Positions 29,630 to 40,077 of a DNA stretch of 64,000 nt are shown one piece after another. Positions within the stretch are counted from its first letter, which is position 1. The number at the start of each line of letters is the position of its first letter. Source of the stretch: Bartonella australis AUST/NH1 (lineage in GTDB: Bacteria > Pseudomonadota > Alphaproteobacteria > Rhizobiales > Rhizobiaceae); NCBI RefSeq assembly GCF_000341355.1, contig NC_020300.1, positions 868,001-932,000 of the forward strand, in the 5' to 3' direction. A program made the translations under genes and the position numbers. The notes under the pieces were generated by a model. The model saw nothing but the letters and a program-made list of their open reading frames with translations, ran no database searches and was not told the origin of the DNA.

Positions 29630-31840
29630 ATGAATCTTCGCAATGACATTACCATTACCCCAGAGTTAGTCACGCGTCACGGCCTAAAATTTGACGAATA
29701 TCAACGTATTCTAGAGTTAATTGGCAGAAAGCCAACATTTACAGAACTTGGAATTTTTTCTGCAATGTGGAATGAGCATTGTTCTTATAAGTCATCTAAA
29801 AAATGGTTGAAGACTTTGCATACGACAGGAAAATGTGTCATCCAAGGGCCGGGTGAAAATGCTGGTGTCGTCGACATTGGTGATGGCCAATGTGTTGTTT
29901 TTAAAATGGAAAGCCACAACCACCCTTCTTACATTGAACCATATCAGGGCGCAGCAACGGGTATAGGAGGCATTTTACGTGACGTCTTCACAATGGGAGC
30001 GCGTCCTGTCGCAACCATGAACGCATTACGCTTTGGGTCACCTGATCACCCTCTAACACGCCACCTTGTTTCCGGTGTCGTTTCTGGAATCGGAGGCTAT
30101 AGCAACGCTTTCGGTGTCCCAACTGTCGGCGGAGAGATTAATTTTGATAAGCGTTATAACGGTAATATCCTCGTCAATGCATTTGCAGCTGGTATCGCTA
30201 AAACAGATTCTATTTTTTACTCTAAAGCGCGAGGAGTAGGACTTCCTGTTGTTTATCTTGGCGCTAAAACAGGACGTGATGGCGTCGGTGGAGCAACAAT
30301 GGCTTCAGCTGAATTTGACGATTCAATTAATGAAAAACGTCCGACCGTTCAAGTTGGTGATCCTTTTACCGAAAAATGTCTTCTTGAAGCTTGTTTAGAA
30401 TTAATGGCACTAGGAGCTATCATTGCTATCCAAGACATGGGTGCCGCAGGGCTGACATCCTCTGCAGTCGAAATGGGCGCAAAAGGAGATCTCGGGATAG
30501 AGCTTAATCTTGATAAAGTACCCGTTCGCGAAGAGAACATGACAGCCTATGAAATGATGCTTTCTGAGAGCCAAGAACGTATGCTTATGGTTTTAAAGCC
30601 AGAAATGGAAGAACAAGCAAGCGCGATTTTTTATAAATGGGGGCTTCATTTCTCTATTATCGGAAAAACGACAGATGATCTACGTTTCCGCGTACTGCAT
30701 CAAGGAGAAGAAGTGGCCAACCTTCCAATCAAAGAGCTCGGTAACGAAGCACCTATTTATGATCGTCCTTGGATAAAGCCGTCTCAAAAACCTATTCTTA
30801 AGTCAGAAGAAGTGGAGAAAGTTCAAAATCTCGGTGATGCGCTCCTTGCATTACTTAACTCTGCTGACCAAAGTTCACGGCGGTGGGTTTACGAGCAATA
30901 TGATACAATTATCCAAGGGAATAGTCTTGTCTGTCCAGGGGGCGACGCGGGTGTTATACGCGTAGATAATAAAAGCAGACGTGCTCTCGCTTTTTCTTCT
31001 GATGTCACACCTCGTTATTGTGAAGCTGACCCCTATGAAGGAGGAAAACAAGCCGTCGCGGAATGCTGGCGTAATATTAGTACCACAGGCGCAACACCGC
31101 TGGCTGCTACGGACAATCTCAATTTTGGCAATCCTGAAAAACCTGAAATTATGGGGCAGCTAGTTTGCGCACTTAAGGGTATAGATGAAGCCTGTAGAGC
31201 TCTCGATTTTCCGATCGTCTCGGGGAATGTTTCCCTCTATAATGAAACTAATGGGGAAGCAATCCCTCCCACACCTACAATAGCTGGTGTCGGTATCCTG
31301 GATGATTGGTCAAAAATGGTTACAATCAGTGGCATGCAGAACGAAGATATTATCGTTTTAGTTGGCTCTTGTGGATCACATTTGGGACAATCAATTTATG
31401 CGCGTGATATTTTAAACATTGAAGAAGGTGCACCACCTTATGTAGATTTACAACTTGAAAAAAAACATGGACAATTTGTCCGAAATGCTATTAACCGTGG
31501 TTTTGTTCATGCTGCACACGACATTTCTGACGGCGGATTGGCTGTTGCTCTTGCAGAAATGGTCATTAAAGCAAATAGAGGAATCAAAGCGGAATTGAGC
31601 GCTTCATCGATGCAACATGCCGAACTTTTCGGCGAAGATCAAGGGCGTTATCTTTTAGCGATCAAACCCGATGCACTCGATGACCTTAAAATACTCGCAC
31701 AAACGGACGCTGTTTCTTTAACAGTGCTCGGTACAGTTAGAGGTGATATGCTCGATATAAAAAACACATTTGCACTTTCTATATCTGAACTTACGCAAGC
31801 TTATGAGAATTGGTTTCCGGAGTTTATGGGCGAAAAATAA
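29630..31840 (+). CDS. purL: FGAM synthase subunit PurL (small form)
   Basis: PurL is the ATP-dependent synthetase subunit of FGAM synthase, step 4 of purine synthesis. Its 736 residues are the short type that needs separate PurS and PurQ, both present upstream. His50 in [48 protein letters not shown] and the C-terminal [16 protein letters not shown] motif are clear. The start ATG is 29630. bolA follows after about 70 bases. Confidence 0.97.
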   Translation: MNLRNDITITPELVTRHGLKFDEYQRILELIGRKPTFTELGIFSAMWNEHCSYKSSKKWLKTLHTTGKCVIQGPGENAGVVDIGDGQCVVFKMESHNHPSYIEPYQGAATGIGGILRDVFTMGARPVATMNALRFGSPDHPLTRHLVSGVVSGIGGYSNAFGVPTVGGEINFDKRYNGNILVNAFAAGIAKTDSIFYSKARGVGLPVVYLGAKTGRDGVGGATMASAEFDDSINEKRPTVQVGDPFTEKCLLEACLELMALGAIIAIQDMGAAGLTSSAVEMGAKGDLGIELNLDKVPVREENMTAYEMMLSESQERMLMVLKPEMEEQASAIFYKWGLHFSIIGKTTDDLRFRVLHQGEEVANLPIKELGNEAPIYDRPWIKPSQKPILKSEEVEKVQNLGDALLALLNSADQSSRRWVYEQYDTIIQGNSLVCPGGDAGVIRVDNKSRRALAFSSDVTPRYCEADPYEGGKQAVAECWRNISTTGATPLAATDNLNFGNPEKPEIMGQLVCALKGIDEACRALDFPIVSGNVSLYNETNGEAIPPTPTIAGVGILDDWSKMVTISGMQNEDIIVLVGSCGSHLGQSIYARDILNIEEGAPPYVDLQLEKKHGQFVRNAINRGFVHAAHDISDGGLAVALAEMVIKANRGIKAELSASSMQHAELFGEDQGRYLLAIKPDALDDLKILAQTDAVSLTVLGTVRGDMLDIKNTFALSISELTQAYENWFPEFMGEK

Positions 31841-31911
31841 AAAAAATTATTCATTATTGTTGACTATATGCTATTTTCGTAAACCCAACGAACAATTAGA
31901 GGAAAACGGCC

Positions 31912-32145
31912 ATGGCAATGAGCGCTCACGCAATTGAAACTCTTATTAGTGAAGGTATTCCCGGTGCAAAAGTAACGGTCCGTGACCTTGCCGGAGATGG
32001 CGAGCATTACGCTGCAAAAGTTGTTTCTGAAAGTTTTCGGGGAAAAAACCGCGTCCAACAACATAAAATGGTTTACGACGCTCTTAAAGGTAATATGGGA
32101 AGTCTACTCCATGCTTTAGCGCTTCAAACAAGCGTCCCTGAATAA
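31912..32145 (+). CDS. BolA family protein
   Basis: A 77-residue BolA-like protein. The core contains VRDLAGDGEHYAAKVVSESFRGKNRVQQHKMVYDAL, in which the His of RVQQHKMVY is the conserved residue. BolA proteins form [2Fe-2S]-bridged complexes with monothiol glutaredoxins and act in iron-sulphur trafficking. The neighbouring gene, 100 bases downstream, encodes exactly such a glutaredoxin. A GAGGAAAAC ribosome binding site precedes the start. Confidence 0.95.
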   Translation: MAMSAHAIETLISEGIPGAKVTVRDLAGDGEHYAAKVVSESFRGKNRVQQHKMVYDALKGNMGSLLHALALQTSVPE

Positions 32146-32244
32146 TTTAAAAATTTCTTCTTGCATTCATTCCGTCAATACGATTAAAAAACGGCGCAGG
32201 CATAACTGCGTGCACCTCCGCACTTGCAATATTGAGGAACGATA

Positions 32245-32577
32245 ATGACCACCGCTTATGATCTTATTGATAACGAAGTTAAAACGAATGATGTCGTTTT
32301 ATTCATGAAAGGAACGCCCAACTCCCCACAATGTGGGTTTTCTGGGCAAGTTGTCCAAATTCTTGATTATCTGGGATTAAAGTATAAAGGAATTGATGTC
32401 TTGACCTCTGATGAATTACGTCAAGGAGTAAAAAGCTACTCAAATTGGCCAACAATTCCCCAGCTTTATATCAAATCTGAATTTATTGGCGGTTGCGATA
32501 TTGTTAAAGAAATGTTCCATAGTAACGAATTGCAAAATTTACTAAAAGAAAAAAACATTACCTTTAATATGTCATAA
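32245..32577 (+). CDS. grxD: Monothiol glutaredoxin (Grx4 family)
   Basis: A 110-residue monothiol glutaredoxin with the active site Cys30-Gly-Phe-Ser, KGTPNSPQ just before it, and the glutathione-binding WPTIPQLYI and GGCDIVKEMF stretches. These proteins coordinate a [2Fe-2S] cluster together with BolA and glutathione and pass it to target proteins. The purL-bolA-grxD order is common in Rhizobiales. GAGGAA lies about 8 bases before the ATG. Confidence 0.96.
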   Translation: MTTAYDLIDNEVKTNDVVLFMKGTPNSPQCGFSGQVVQILDYLGLKYKGIDVLTSDELRQGVKSYSNWPTIPQLYIKSEFIGGCDIVKEMFHSNELQNLLKEKNITFNMS

Positions 32578-32645
32578 ATTATTTTCGTCTTATTCAGCCT
32601 TTTACAAAGCGGTATTCAGTCGGGATTTCTACTTCGAGGGTGCTC

Positions 32646-33896
32646 ATGTCGTATTCAGTCGACGAACAAAATCACAGAGATGCAATCAGAAAAAAAATTG
32701 GATATAAAGAGTTCGCTATTATCATCGCAGCGCTGATGGCGGTCAATTCTGTAGCTGTTGATATTATGCTGCCTGCCATGTCTGATATTTTAGGGGATTT
32801 TCGCATTGCCGATGAAAATGGTCAACATTACATCATTTCCTGTTATCTTATAAGCTATGGCGTCACACAGATATTTTTTGGTCCGATAAGTGACCGTTAC
32901 GGGCGGCGCAGACTTGTTCTTTTCGGCCTCGCTCTTTATTCATTTACCTCTATCGGCTGTGCATTTGTATCTAGTTTCCCTATATTGCTCTTTTTACGCA
33001 TCTTACAAGGGGCTGGTGGGGCAGCTATGCGTGTCCTTGCAACTTCCATCGTACGTGATCTTTACGAAGGTCGTAAAATGGCAGAGGTCATGTCTATAGC
33101 CATGATGGTTTTTCTCGTTGCGCCAATGATTGGACCGGTAACAGGACAGGTAATTCTATTATTTGCACCCTGGCAATTTATTTTTATATTCATGGCAATC
33201 ATCGGCTTTGGACTAATGATTTGGATTCAACTGCGTCTGCCCGAAACACTTCACATGCAGCATTCTCTTTCATTTTCTTCTGTCAAAAATAGCTTTCAGC
33301 TTGTTATCACCAATCGTAGTACTCTTTGCTATACTCTTGCAACTTCTATTATCTTAAGTTGCATATTTACTGCTATTAATACATCACAACAGATATACGA
33401 AGGAATTTACAATTTAGGCCCTTGGTTCCCCGTTGCTTTTGCTATTGGCGCTGCATTCCAAGCTGTATCTTCTTTTTTTAATTCTCGACTTGTTGGACGC
33501 ATGGGAATGCGACGTATTGCCCATACTATGCTTTTGTTATTCTGTGCTGTCTCGTGCGTGTGGTTTGTCGCTTCGATCTTGGCAGGTGGCACTGTTTCTT
33601 TCTCTTTTTATATGTTGCTGTACTGCACACTCATGTTTGCATGCGGTGGTATGATGGCCAATTTTAATACACTCGCTCTCGAAAGCGTGGGGGAAGTCGC
33701 TGGGACTGCGTCTTCTGTATCAGGTTTTCTCCAGACATCCATTGCTACGGGCCTCGGCTTTCTTATCGCGCAACAATTTAACGAGACGACAATTCCTAAT
33801 TCAGCAGGATTTTTCTTTTCTAGCCTCGTTGCTATATTACTTGTCTTATGGGCTGAACATGGGCGTCTTTTTATGCAATATCACTCTGCTGAATAA
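32646..33896 (+). CDS. Bcr/CflA-type multidrug efflux MFS transporter
   Basis: A 416-residue major facilitator protein of the Bcr/CflA drug:H+ antiporter family, with about twelve hydrophobic segments and a polar N-terminal tail of about 25 residues. The family motif between helices 2 and 3 is seen in GPISDRYGRRRLVLFG, and the helix-1 region has VDIMLPAMSDI. The start is the ATG at 32646, with GAGGG 5 bases upstream; a GTG two codons earlier (32640) is possible. Substrates cannot be predicted. It converges with parC. Confidence 0.88.
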   Translation: MSYSVDEQNHRDAIRKKIGYKEFAIIIAALMAVNSVAVDIMLPAMSDILGDFRIADENGQHYIISCYLISYGVTQIFFGPISDRYGRRRLVLFGLALYSFTSIGCAFVSSFPILLFLRILQGAGGAAMRVLATSIVRDLYEGRKMAEVMSIAMMVFLVAPMIGPVTGQVILLFAPWQFIFIFMAIIGFGLMIWIQLRLPETLHMQHSLSFSSVKNSFQLVITNRSTLCYTLATSIILSCIFTAINTSQQIYEGIYNLGPWFPVAFAIGAAFQAVSSFFNSRLVGRMGMRRIAHTMLLLFCAVSCVWFVASILAGGTVSFSFYMLLYCTLMFACGGMMANFNTLALESVGEVAGTASSVSGFLQTSIATGLGFLIAQQFNETTIPNSAGFFFSSLVAILLVLWAEHGRLFMQYHSAE

Positions 33897-34000
33897 ATAT
33901 CGACTATAAAATTGGAAAAAGGTTCGGGATAAGCATTCAAAAAACATAATAGAATCAATGGGGGCAAAATCCCAAAATTTATATTAACTCTTTGATTTTA

Positions 34001-36253
34001 TTATGTTATAGTAAATTTTCCTGATTTAGGAAATCCTTTTGGAACAAAACGCCCTACTCCAGCGCGTGCCCCCATCCACTCAACTAATTCGTCAGCTTTA
34101 CGATTAAAACTGCGTTCAGCTGCATCTTGCCAACTTAACCCTTCTGATAAATTGAATGTTTTAGCGTCAGCGACACTGCTGCCTTTATAACGCTGCAAGC
34201 GAACACCTTTACCACGGCTCATCTCTGGTATTTGCTCAACCGGAAAAATAAGCATTTTACGATTTTTTCCAACCACTGCAACGTGGTCACCTTTTACAGG
34301 AATGCAAAGCTTCATCTCATCCAGGGGCCCCAGCTTCATCACCTGCTTACCTTTTCGCGTATTAGCAGTTACTCCGGTTACAGAAACAATAAAGCCGTTC
34401 CCACAAGATGAAACTAAAAGAAGCTTTTCTTGCGCATCATGCACAAAAGCCGTGAGAATATCGTGTTCATCATCCATATCAACTAAAATACGGATAGGCT
34501 CACCCTGTCCCCGCCCTCCAGGCAAACTATTCGCGCTAATAATAAAAAATTTTCCACCCGTAGTTACCATCACAATTTTATCTGTAGTGAAGGCTGGAAA
34601 CGCTAATTTTAAGCAATCCCCTTCTTTGAAAGAGAGAGTTCTGTAATCAGTTAAATGGCCCCTTAAAGCACGCATCCAACCCTTTTCAGAAATGACTATA
34701 GTTACCGGTTCTTTTTCGATCATCGCTTGATGAATCTCGCTAATATCATGTCTCGGAGCATCCTCAAACGTTGTACGTCTCTTTCCTAAAAGAGTTTTGG
34801 GACTAAAAGCTTCACGAACTTTTATTATCTCTCCCGAAATCATATCCCATTGCTTTACATCAGCTGCCAATAAATCTTGTAATCTTGTTTTTTCAGTCTC
34901 CAAAGTTTCAAATTCTTTACGAATCTCAAATTCCTCAAGCTTGCGTAAAGAACGTAACCGCATATTAAGGATAGCTTCAGCCTGATTTTCCGTTAATTCA
35001 AAACGTATAATTAATTCTTTTTTGGGCTCGTCCTCTTCACGAATAACCTGAATAACTTCATCAAGATTTAAATAAGCCACTAAATATCCATGAAGAATTT
35101 CTAACCGATGCTTAATTTCATTAAGTCGATAACCTGAACGACGTAGAAGCACTTCTCGACGATGATCAAGCCACTGCTGCAAGCTTTCACGTAAAGAAAG
35201 GACATTAGGGACCCTCCCTAAAGTCAACACATTGAGATTAAGAGGAAACCTCACTTCAAAATCAGTTAGTTTAAAAAGCGATTCCATCAAGAGTTCAGGA
35301 TCAATTGAACGATTTTTGGGAACGAGCACGATGCGGATATCTTCTGCCGACTCATCGTGAATATCTTCGAGCATTGGCAGCCGCCGTGCGAGTAATAATT
35401 CTGCAGTTTTTTCAATGAGACGTGACTTTTGAACCTGATATGGAATCTCGGTAACAACAATTACATAAGAACCGCGGTTACCCGGTTCTTGACGCCAGCG
35501 TGAGCGCAATCGGAAGAATCCGCGTCCTGTGCGATAAGATTCTTCAATACTCTTTTTAGGCTCAACTAAAATGCCACCCGTTGGGAAATCGGGTCCGAGC
35601 ACAAATTGATTTAAATCTTCATTATCTGCATAAGGATTGGCAATCAAATGCAGAGCTGCATCACATAATTCAGCGACATTATGTGGCGGAATGGATGTGG
35701 CCATACCGACAGCAATACCCGATGAACCATTGGCTAAAAGATTAGGAAAAGCGCCTGGTAAAACGACAGGCTCTTCATCTTCTTCGTTGTAAGTTGGTCG
35801 AAAATCGATAGCGTTTTCGCTAATTCCTTCAAGCAAAAACGCAGCCACTTCGGTCATGCGCGCTTCTGTATAACGCATAGCAGCGGCATTATCACCATCA
35901 ATATTACCAAAATTCCCTTGTCCGTCAACCAATGGGTAACGAACGGCGAATCCTTGAGCCAAGCGCACTAACGCATCATAAATAGATGCATCGCCATGAG
36001 GATGAAACTTACCCATTACATCGCCTACGATCCGCGCGCACTTAGCGTAAGAATGTCCAGGATTGAGCTTCAATAAACGCATAGCGTGGATAATGCGCCG
36101 ATGTACAGGCTTTAATCCGTCGCGCACATCAGGCAACGCACGGTGGGTGATAGTAGAAAGCGCATAAGCCAAATAGCGTTCCTGCAAAGCAGAACGCAGC
36201 TCTATTGGTTCAATATGCTCTTTATCCAAGGATAAACTTATTTTGTCAGGCAT
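34001..36253 (-). CDS. parC: DNA topoisomerase IV subunit A
   Basis: The DNA breakage-reunion subunit of topoisomerase IV. 750 residues is the ParC length, shorter than GyrA. The active-site Tyr128 lies in AMRYTEARM, and the quinolone-determining region is [17 protein letters not shown] (84-100), in which Ala89 occupies the place of E. coli ParC Ser80. The C-terminal domain (about 490-750) has degenerate beta-pinwheel blades rather than the GyrA-box. The partner parE is at 4689-6767. Confidence 0.93.
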   Translation of the reverse strand: MPDKISLSLDKEHIEPIELRSALQERYLAYALSTITHRALPDVRDGLKPVHRRIIHAMRLLKLNPGHSYAKCARIVGDVMGKFHPHGDASIYDALVRLAQGFAVRYPLVDGQGNFGNIDGDNAAAMRYTEARMTEVAAFLLEGISENAIDFRPTYNEEDEEPVVLPGAFPNLLANGSSGIAVGMATSIPPHNVAELCDAALHLIANPYADNEDLNQFVLGPDFPTGGILVEPKKSIEESYRTGRGFFRLRSRWRQEPGNRGSYVIVVTEIPYQVQKSRLIEKTAELLLARRLPMLEDIHDESAEDIRIVLVPKNRSIDPELLMESLFKLTDFEVRFPLNLNVLTLGRVPNVLSLRESLQQWLDHRREVLLRRSGYRLNEIKHRLEILHGYLVAYLNLDEVIQVIREEDEPKKELIIRFELTENQAEAILNMRLRSLRKLEEFEIRKEFETLETEKTRLQDLLAADVKQWDMISGEIIKVREAFSPKTLLGKRRTTFEDAPRHDISEIHQAMIEKEPVTIVISEKGWMRALRGHLTDYRTLSFKEGDCLKLAFPAFTTDKIVMVTTGGKFFIISANSLPGGRGQGEPIRILVDMDDEHDILTAFVHDAQEKLLLVSSCGNGFIVSVTGVTANTRKGKQVMKLGPLDEMKLCIPVKGDHVAVVGKNRKMLIFPVEQIPEMSRGKGVRLQRYKGSSVADAKTFNLSEGLSWQDAAERSFNRKADELVEWMGARAGVGRFVPKGFPKSGKFTIT

Positions 36254-36684
36254 AGTATCAGGGCAGAAATTCCGAGAATAATAACAACTATTTTATAATT
36301 TTTTTATTAATCGACTATTTTTGTTCAAAATTATATTATATGAAGATAAATACCGTGACTAAAACACGAACGGGGAATTATATCAATTCTAAAAATTCAC
36401 GCAAGCGCTTTACTGCTCACTTCAACAACACAGAAAAATCTCAGATTGTTGATAAGCAAATTTGAAAATAAGCAAAAAAACGCGGCCTGTACTGAATTAA
36501 ATTTACCAAACCAAATAAACAATCCTTACCGCCCGCACGACATCGTCCTTTGTACTAAAAAACGCACACAACATCCAACTCAACAGCTGACGATTTTAGG
36601 ACAGCTTGAGTTCATTAAATTTTGAATGAGAAAACAGGTTTTTTATTCAGCTTTTACAGAAAGCGACATTAAAAACAGCTTTTA
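36254..36684. other. Spacer between parC and aspS
   Basis: About 430 AT-rich bases. It should contain the parC promoter and the aspS 3' end. I recognise no gene, hairpin or repeat. Confidence 0.45.
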
Positions 36685-38475
36685 TCAATCCTTTTTAGAA
36701 GCAGGTGCAATCCGAATTCTCAGGTCATGCAATTGTGTGGCAGAAACATCAGATGGAGCATTCATTAAAAGATCGAGTGCTTGCTGATTCATAGGAAATA
36801 AAGAAATTTCGCGCAGATTTTTTACACCTTGTAAAAGCATAATAATGCGATCAACACCAGCTGCCATACCGCCGTGCGGAGGAGCACCATAATGAAACGC
36901 GCTATAAAGAGCTCCAAAGCGCTTTTCCACTACATCCTTAGAAAGACCTGCCAAATTAAAGATTTGGAGCATCATTTCCGGTGAATGATTACGGATTCCA
37001 CCTGACGCGATCTCATAACCATTGCAAATAAGATCGTACTGAAAAGCCTTGAGGGTAAGGGGATTCTGAGAATCAACGGCTTCTTTTCCACCTTGAGGCA
37101 TTGAAAAAGGGTTGTGCGCAAAATTAAGCTTTTTCTCATCTTCATCCCATTCAAAAAACGGAAAATCAATAATCCATGCAAGAGAAAAACATTCATGGTC
37201 GATGAGACCTAGTTCCTCCCCGATTCGCCCGCGCGCAGAACCAGCAAAAAGCGCGATTTTTTTCGGATCTCCCGCAACAAAAAAACAAGCATCACCAGTT
37301 TCAAGTCCAAGCTGCGCGCGAATAGCCTCTGTTTTCCGCTCACCGATATTTTTAGCAATAGGACCTGCTCCTTCAAAAAGCCCATCTTCTTCACGCCAAA
37401 AAATATAGCCGAGACCTGGCTGACCTTCGCTTTGTGCCCATCCGTTCATACGATCACAAAAAGCGCGGCTACCACCTGTTTTAGCAGGAATAGCCCATAC
37501 TTGCGCATTTTCATCATTAGCTAAAATATGAGCAAAAACCTTAAAACCAGAATCACGGAAATGCTGGGAAACATCTTCCATAATAATCTGGTTACGCAAA
37601 TCAGGCTTATCTGAACCGTATTTCCGCATCGCCTCATCGTATGGGATACGAGGGAAATTCTGCGTTACAGATTTTCCGTCTGCAAATTCTTCAAAAATAG
37701 AGCGCATAATAGGCTCCATCACCGCAAAAACATCCTCCTGCTCGACAAAACTCATTTCTACGTCTAACTGATAAAACTCACCTGGTAAGCGATCTGCTCT
37801 CGGGTCTTCATCTCTAAAACACGGAGCTATTTGAAAATAACGATCAAAACCAGACATCATTAATAATTGTTTATATTGCTGAGGTGCCTGAGGTAACGCG
37901 TAAAATTTTCCTTGATGAATACGGCTTGGGATTAAAAAATCGCGCGCCCCTTCCGGCGAAGACGCTGTCAAAAGCGGCGTAGTAAATTCTGTAAAGCCGC
38001 TATTTTCCATATGCCGCCTCATAGAAGCGATAATTTCAGCGCGGCGCATCATATTTTTGTGCATAGTTTCTCGACGTAAATCAAGAAAACGGTATCTCAG
38101 TCGAATATCTTCTGGATAATCAGGTTCGCCAAAAACTGGCAAAGGAAGTTCGTCAGCCTTCGAAAGAATTTCGAACTCTTTCGCAAAAATTTCAATTTCA
38201 CCTGTTGAAAGAGCCGTATTAACGACTTCATCAGAACGTGCGCGCACTTCTCCATCTACACGTATAACCCACTCGGAGCGAACTTTTTCGATCATTTTAA
38301 AAGCTGATGAAGCGGGATCAGCCACAATTTGTGTGATTCCGAAGTGGTCGCGTAGATCAATGAAAAGAATCCCGCCATGATCGCGAATACGATGAACCCA
38401 TCCAGAAAGACGGACTAGCGTTCCTACATCGCATTTACGAAGGGCAGCGCAATTATGGCTACGGTAACGGTGCAT
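36685..38475 (-). CDS. aspS: Aspartyl-tRNA synthetase
   Basis: A class II synthetase, bacterial-type with the GAD insertion domain. 596 residues from the ATG at 38475 ([13 protein letters not shown]). The N-terminal OB-fold has [23 protein letters not shown], motif 2 is in [26 protein letters not shown], and motif 3 is in [12 protein letters not shown]. The frame is open 33 codons further upstream but that part is not conserved. Whether it also charges tRNA-Asn cannot be judged from this window. It is divergent from rnd. Confidence 0.95.
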   Translation of the reverse strand: MHRYRSHNCAALRKCDVGTLVRLSGWVHRIRDHGGILFIDLRDHFGITQIVADPASSAFKMIEKVRSEWVIRVDGEVRARSDEVVNTALSTGEIEIFAKEFEILSKADELPLPVFGEPDYPEDIRLRYRFLDLRRETMHKNMMRRAEIIASMRRHMENSGFTEFTTPLLTASSPEGARDFLIPSRIHQGKFYALPQAPQQYKQLLMMSGFDRYFQIAPCFRDEDPRADRLPGEFYQLDVEMSFVEQEDVFAVMEPIMRSIFEEFADGKSVTQNFPRIPYDEAMRKYGSDKPDLRNQIIMEDVSQHFRDSGFKVFAHILANDENAQVWAIPAKTGGSRAFCDRMNGWAQSEGQPGLGYIFWREEDGLFEGAGPIAKNIGERKTEAIRAQLGLETGDACFFVAGDPKKIALFAGSARGRIGEELGLIDHECFSLAWIIDFPFFEWDEDEKKLNFAHNPFSMPQGGKEAVDSQNPLTLKAFQYDLICNGYEIASGGIRNHSPEMMLQIFNLAGLSKDVVEKRFGALYSAFHYGAPPHGGMAAGVDRIIMLLQGVKNLREISLFPMNQQALDLLMNAPSDVSATQLHDLRIRIAPASKKD

Positions 38476-38595
38476 AGTTTTTACCTTTGGTGATAATTGT
38501 TTCATACGCGTTACAAACGCTTTTTGGCAGCTATTTGTCAAGACACGACCATAAAGCCTTCCCAGAAAATACAATAAAAGATAAATTTAAGCTAC

Positions 38596-38627
38596 TTTGC
38601 TATAATAAAATTTTGCTATAATAAAAT
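38596..38627 (+). repeat. Perfect 16-bp tandem duplication containing two extended -10 boxes upstream of rnd
   Basis: TTTGCTATAATAAAAT occurs twice without a break (38596-38611 and 38612-38627). Each copy carries TGCTATAAT, a perfect extended -10 element (TGnTATAAT). The -35 regions are poor. The downstream copy would place the transcription start on or within a base or two of the rnd ATG at 38629. Confidence 0.85.
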
Positions 38628-38628
38628 A

Positions 38629-39780
38629 ATGAAGCTGATCACACAAACAACAGACCTTGAAATTGCTATTGCTGCTTTGCGCAATTCTGATTTTGTAACC
38701 GTTGATACTGAATTTATCCGTGAAACAACCTTTTGGCCCAGGTTATGTCTCATTCAGCTTGCATCGCCGAAAGCCACAATACTTATTGACCCAATAGCTC
38801 CAGATATTAATCTACAACCATTTTTTGACCTGATGACAGATGAAAAAATTATCAAAGTTTTTCATGCTGCACGCCAGGATATTGAAACTATTTACCACCT
38901 CGGGGAAGTCATCCCCTCCCCTCTATTTGATACACAAATAGCAGGATCAATCTGTGGATTTGGCGATTCTATTTCCTATGATCAAATTGTACAACGCTGT
39001 ACTGGGCATCGTCTCGATAAATCGTCCCGTTTCACAGATTGGAGTTGCCGCCCCCTTTCGAAAAAACAACTGCTCTACGCTCTTGCTGACGTTACCCATT
39101 TGAGAGACGTTTATATTTCGCTAAAAAAGCAGCTAAAAGAAAATCAGCGCACTCATTGGATGGATGACGAAATAGCGATTCTTTTAGCGCCGGCGACTTA
39201 CGATATACCAGAAGATGAAGTATGGAAAAAAGTAAAAGGAAAAGTCAAAAAACCCCGCGAACTGGCTGTATTACAGAAAATAGCAGCTTGGCGTGAACGC
39301 GAAGCCCGTAAACATAATATCCCACGTCGTCGTATTCTGAAAGACGAATGCCTTATCGAAATAGCAATCCAACAACCAAAAAACGAATCTGCACTAAAAT
39401 GTTTACGCAGTATCGGCAAAAACTGGAACAATTCATCCACTAAGCAGACACTAATCAAAGCTATCCACGAAGGCTTGGAAGCCGACATTGCTACTTTACC
39501 TGCTCTCCCTAAACGTAATCCTATTAATGATAAAACAGCTGCCGCAATAGACCTTCTCAAAGTATTATTAAAGCTCGTTGCAAATGAAAACGATATTGCG
39601 CCTAAAATCATAGCAACTTCTGATGATTTGGAAAAAATCGCTAACGGCATCTTGACACACAATATCCCCGCTATGAATGGTTGGCGTTATAAAATATTCG
39701 GTCAAAAAGCTGAACAAATGCTCAAAGGCCAGATAGGGTTTTATTTTAACGATGGAAAAATAACAATGAAACAACTTTAG
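38629..39780 (+). CDS. rnd: Ribonuclease D
   Basis: A DEDD-type 3'-5' exoribonuclease involved in tRNA 3'-end maturation. 383 residues. Exonuclease I motif VDTEFIRETT holds Asp26 and Glu28, motif II is in HAARQDIETIYHL, and motif III is in YALADVTHLRDVY. An HRDC domain (about 205-290) follows. The ATG has no Shine-Dalgarno sequence and lies one base after a duplicated -10 box, so the mRNA may be leaderless. It converges with ppx; a possible terminator lies at 39911-39945. Confidence 0.94.
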   Translation: MKLITQTTDLEIAIAALRNSDFVTVDTEFIRETTFWPRLCLIQLASPKATILIDPIAPDINLQPFFDLMTDEKIIKVFHAARQDIETIYHLGEVIPSPLFDTQIAGSICGFGDSISYDQIVQRCTGHRLDKSSRFTDWSCRPLSKKQLLYALADVTHLRDVYISLKKQLKENQRTHWMDDEIAILLAPATYDIPEDEVWKKVKGKVKKPRELAVLQKIAAWREREARKHNIPRRRILKDECLIEIAIQQPKNESALKCLRSIGKNWNNSSTKQTLIKAIHEGLEADIATLPALPKRNPINDKTAAAIDLLKVLLKLVANENDIAPKIIATSDDLEKIANGILTHNIPAMNGWRYKIFGQKAEQMLKGQIGFYFNDGKITMKQL

Positions 39781-39910
39781 CTGCAAAAAACTTGAGTTCT
39801 TTGTATCTTAATAAAATCCAACCGGCACAACTGCAAATTGGAATATGCCTTGATCTTATTCAAATCAAACTAGCAGCCGCGTCTTAATGAACATGAGTTG
39901 AAAATGAATG

Positions 39911-39945
39911 CGCTCTGACTTTTGTTTCGCAAAGAGCGGGTTTTT
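39911..39945 (+). terminator. Possible rho-independent terminator of rnd
   Basis: CGCTCT (39911-39916) pairs with AGAGCG (39933-39938) across a 16-base loop, followed by GG and five T. The large loop makes it a moderate candidate. Confidence 0.4.
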
Positions 39946-40077
39946 AAATAAAATAAAAAGCTCCCGATTCCCAAACGTGGCGAACTACAATTTTTCACGT
40001 GGAATATTTTACGAAATACACAAAATTACAAACACACCGCGACACCCGGTAAATCGGCATTAGGGACTCGTAAAAAA

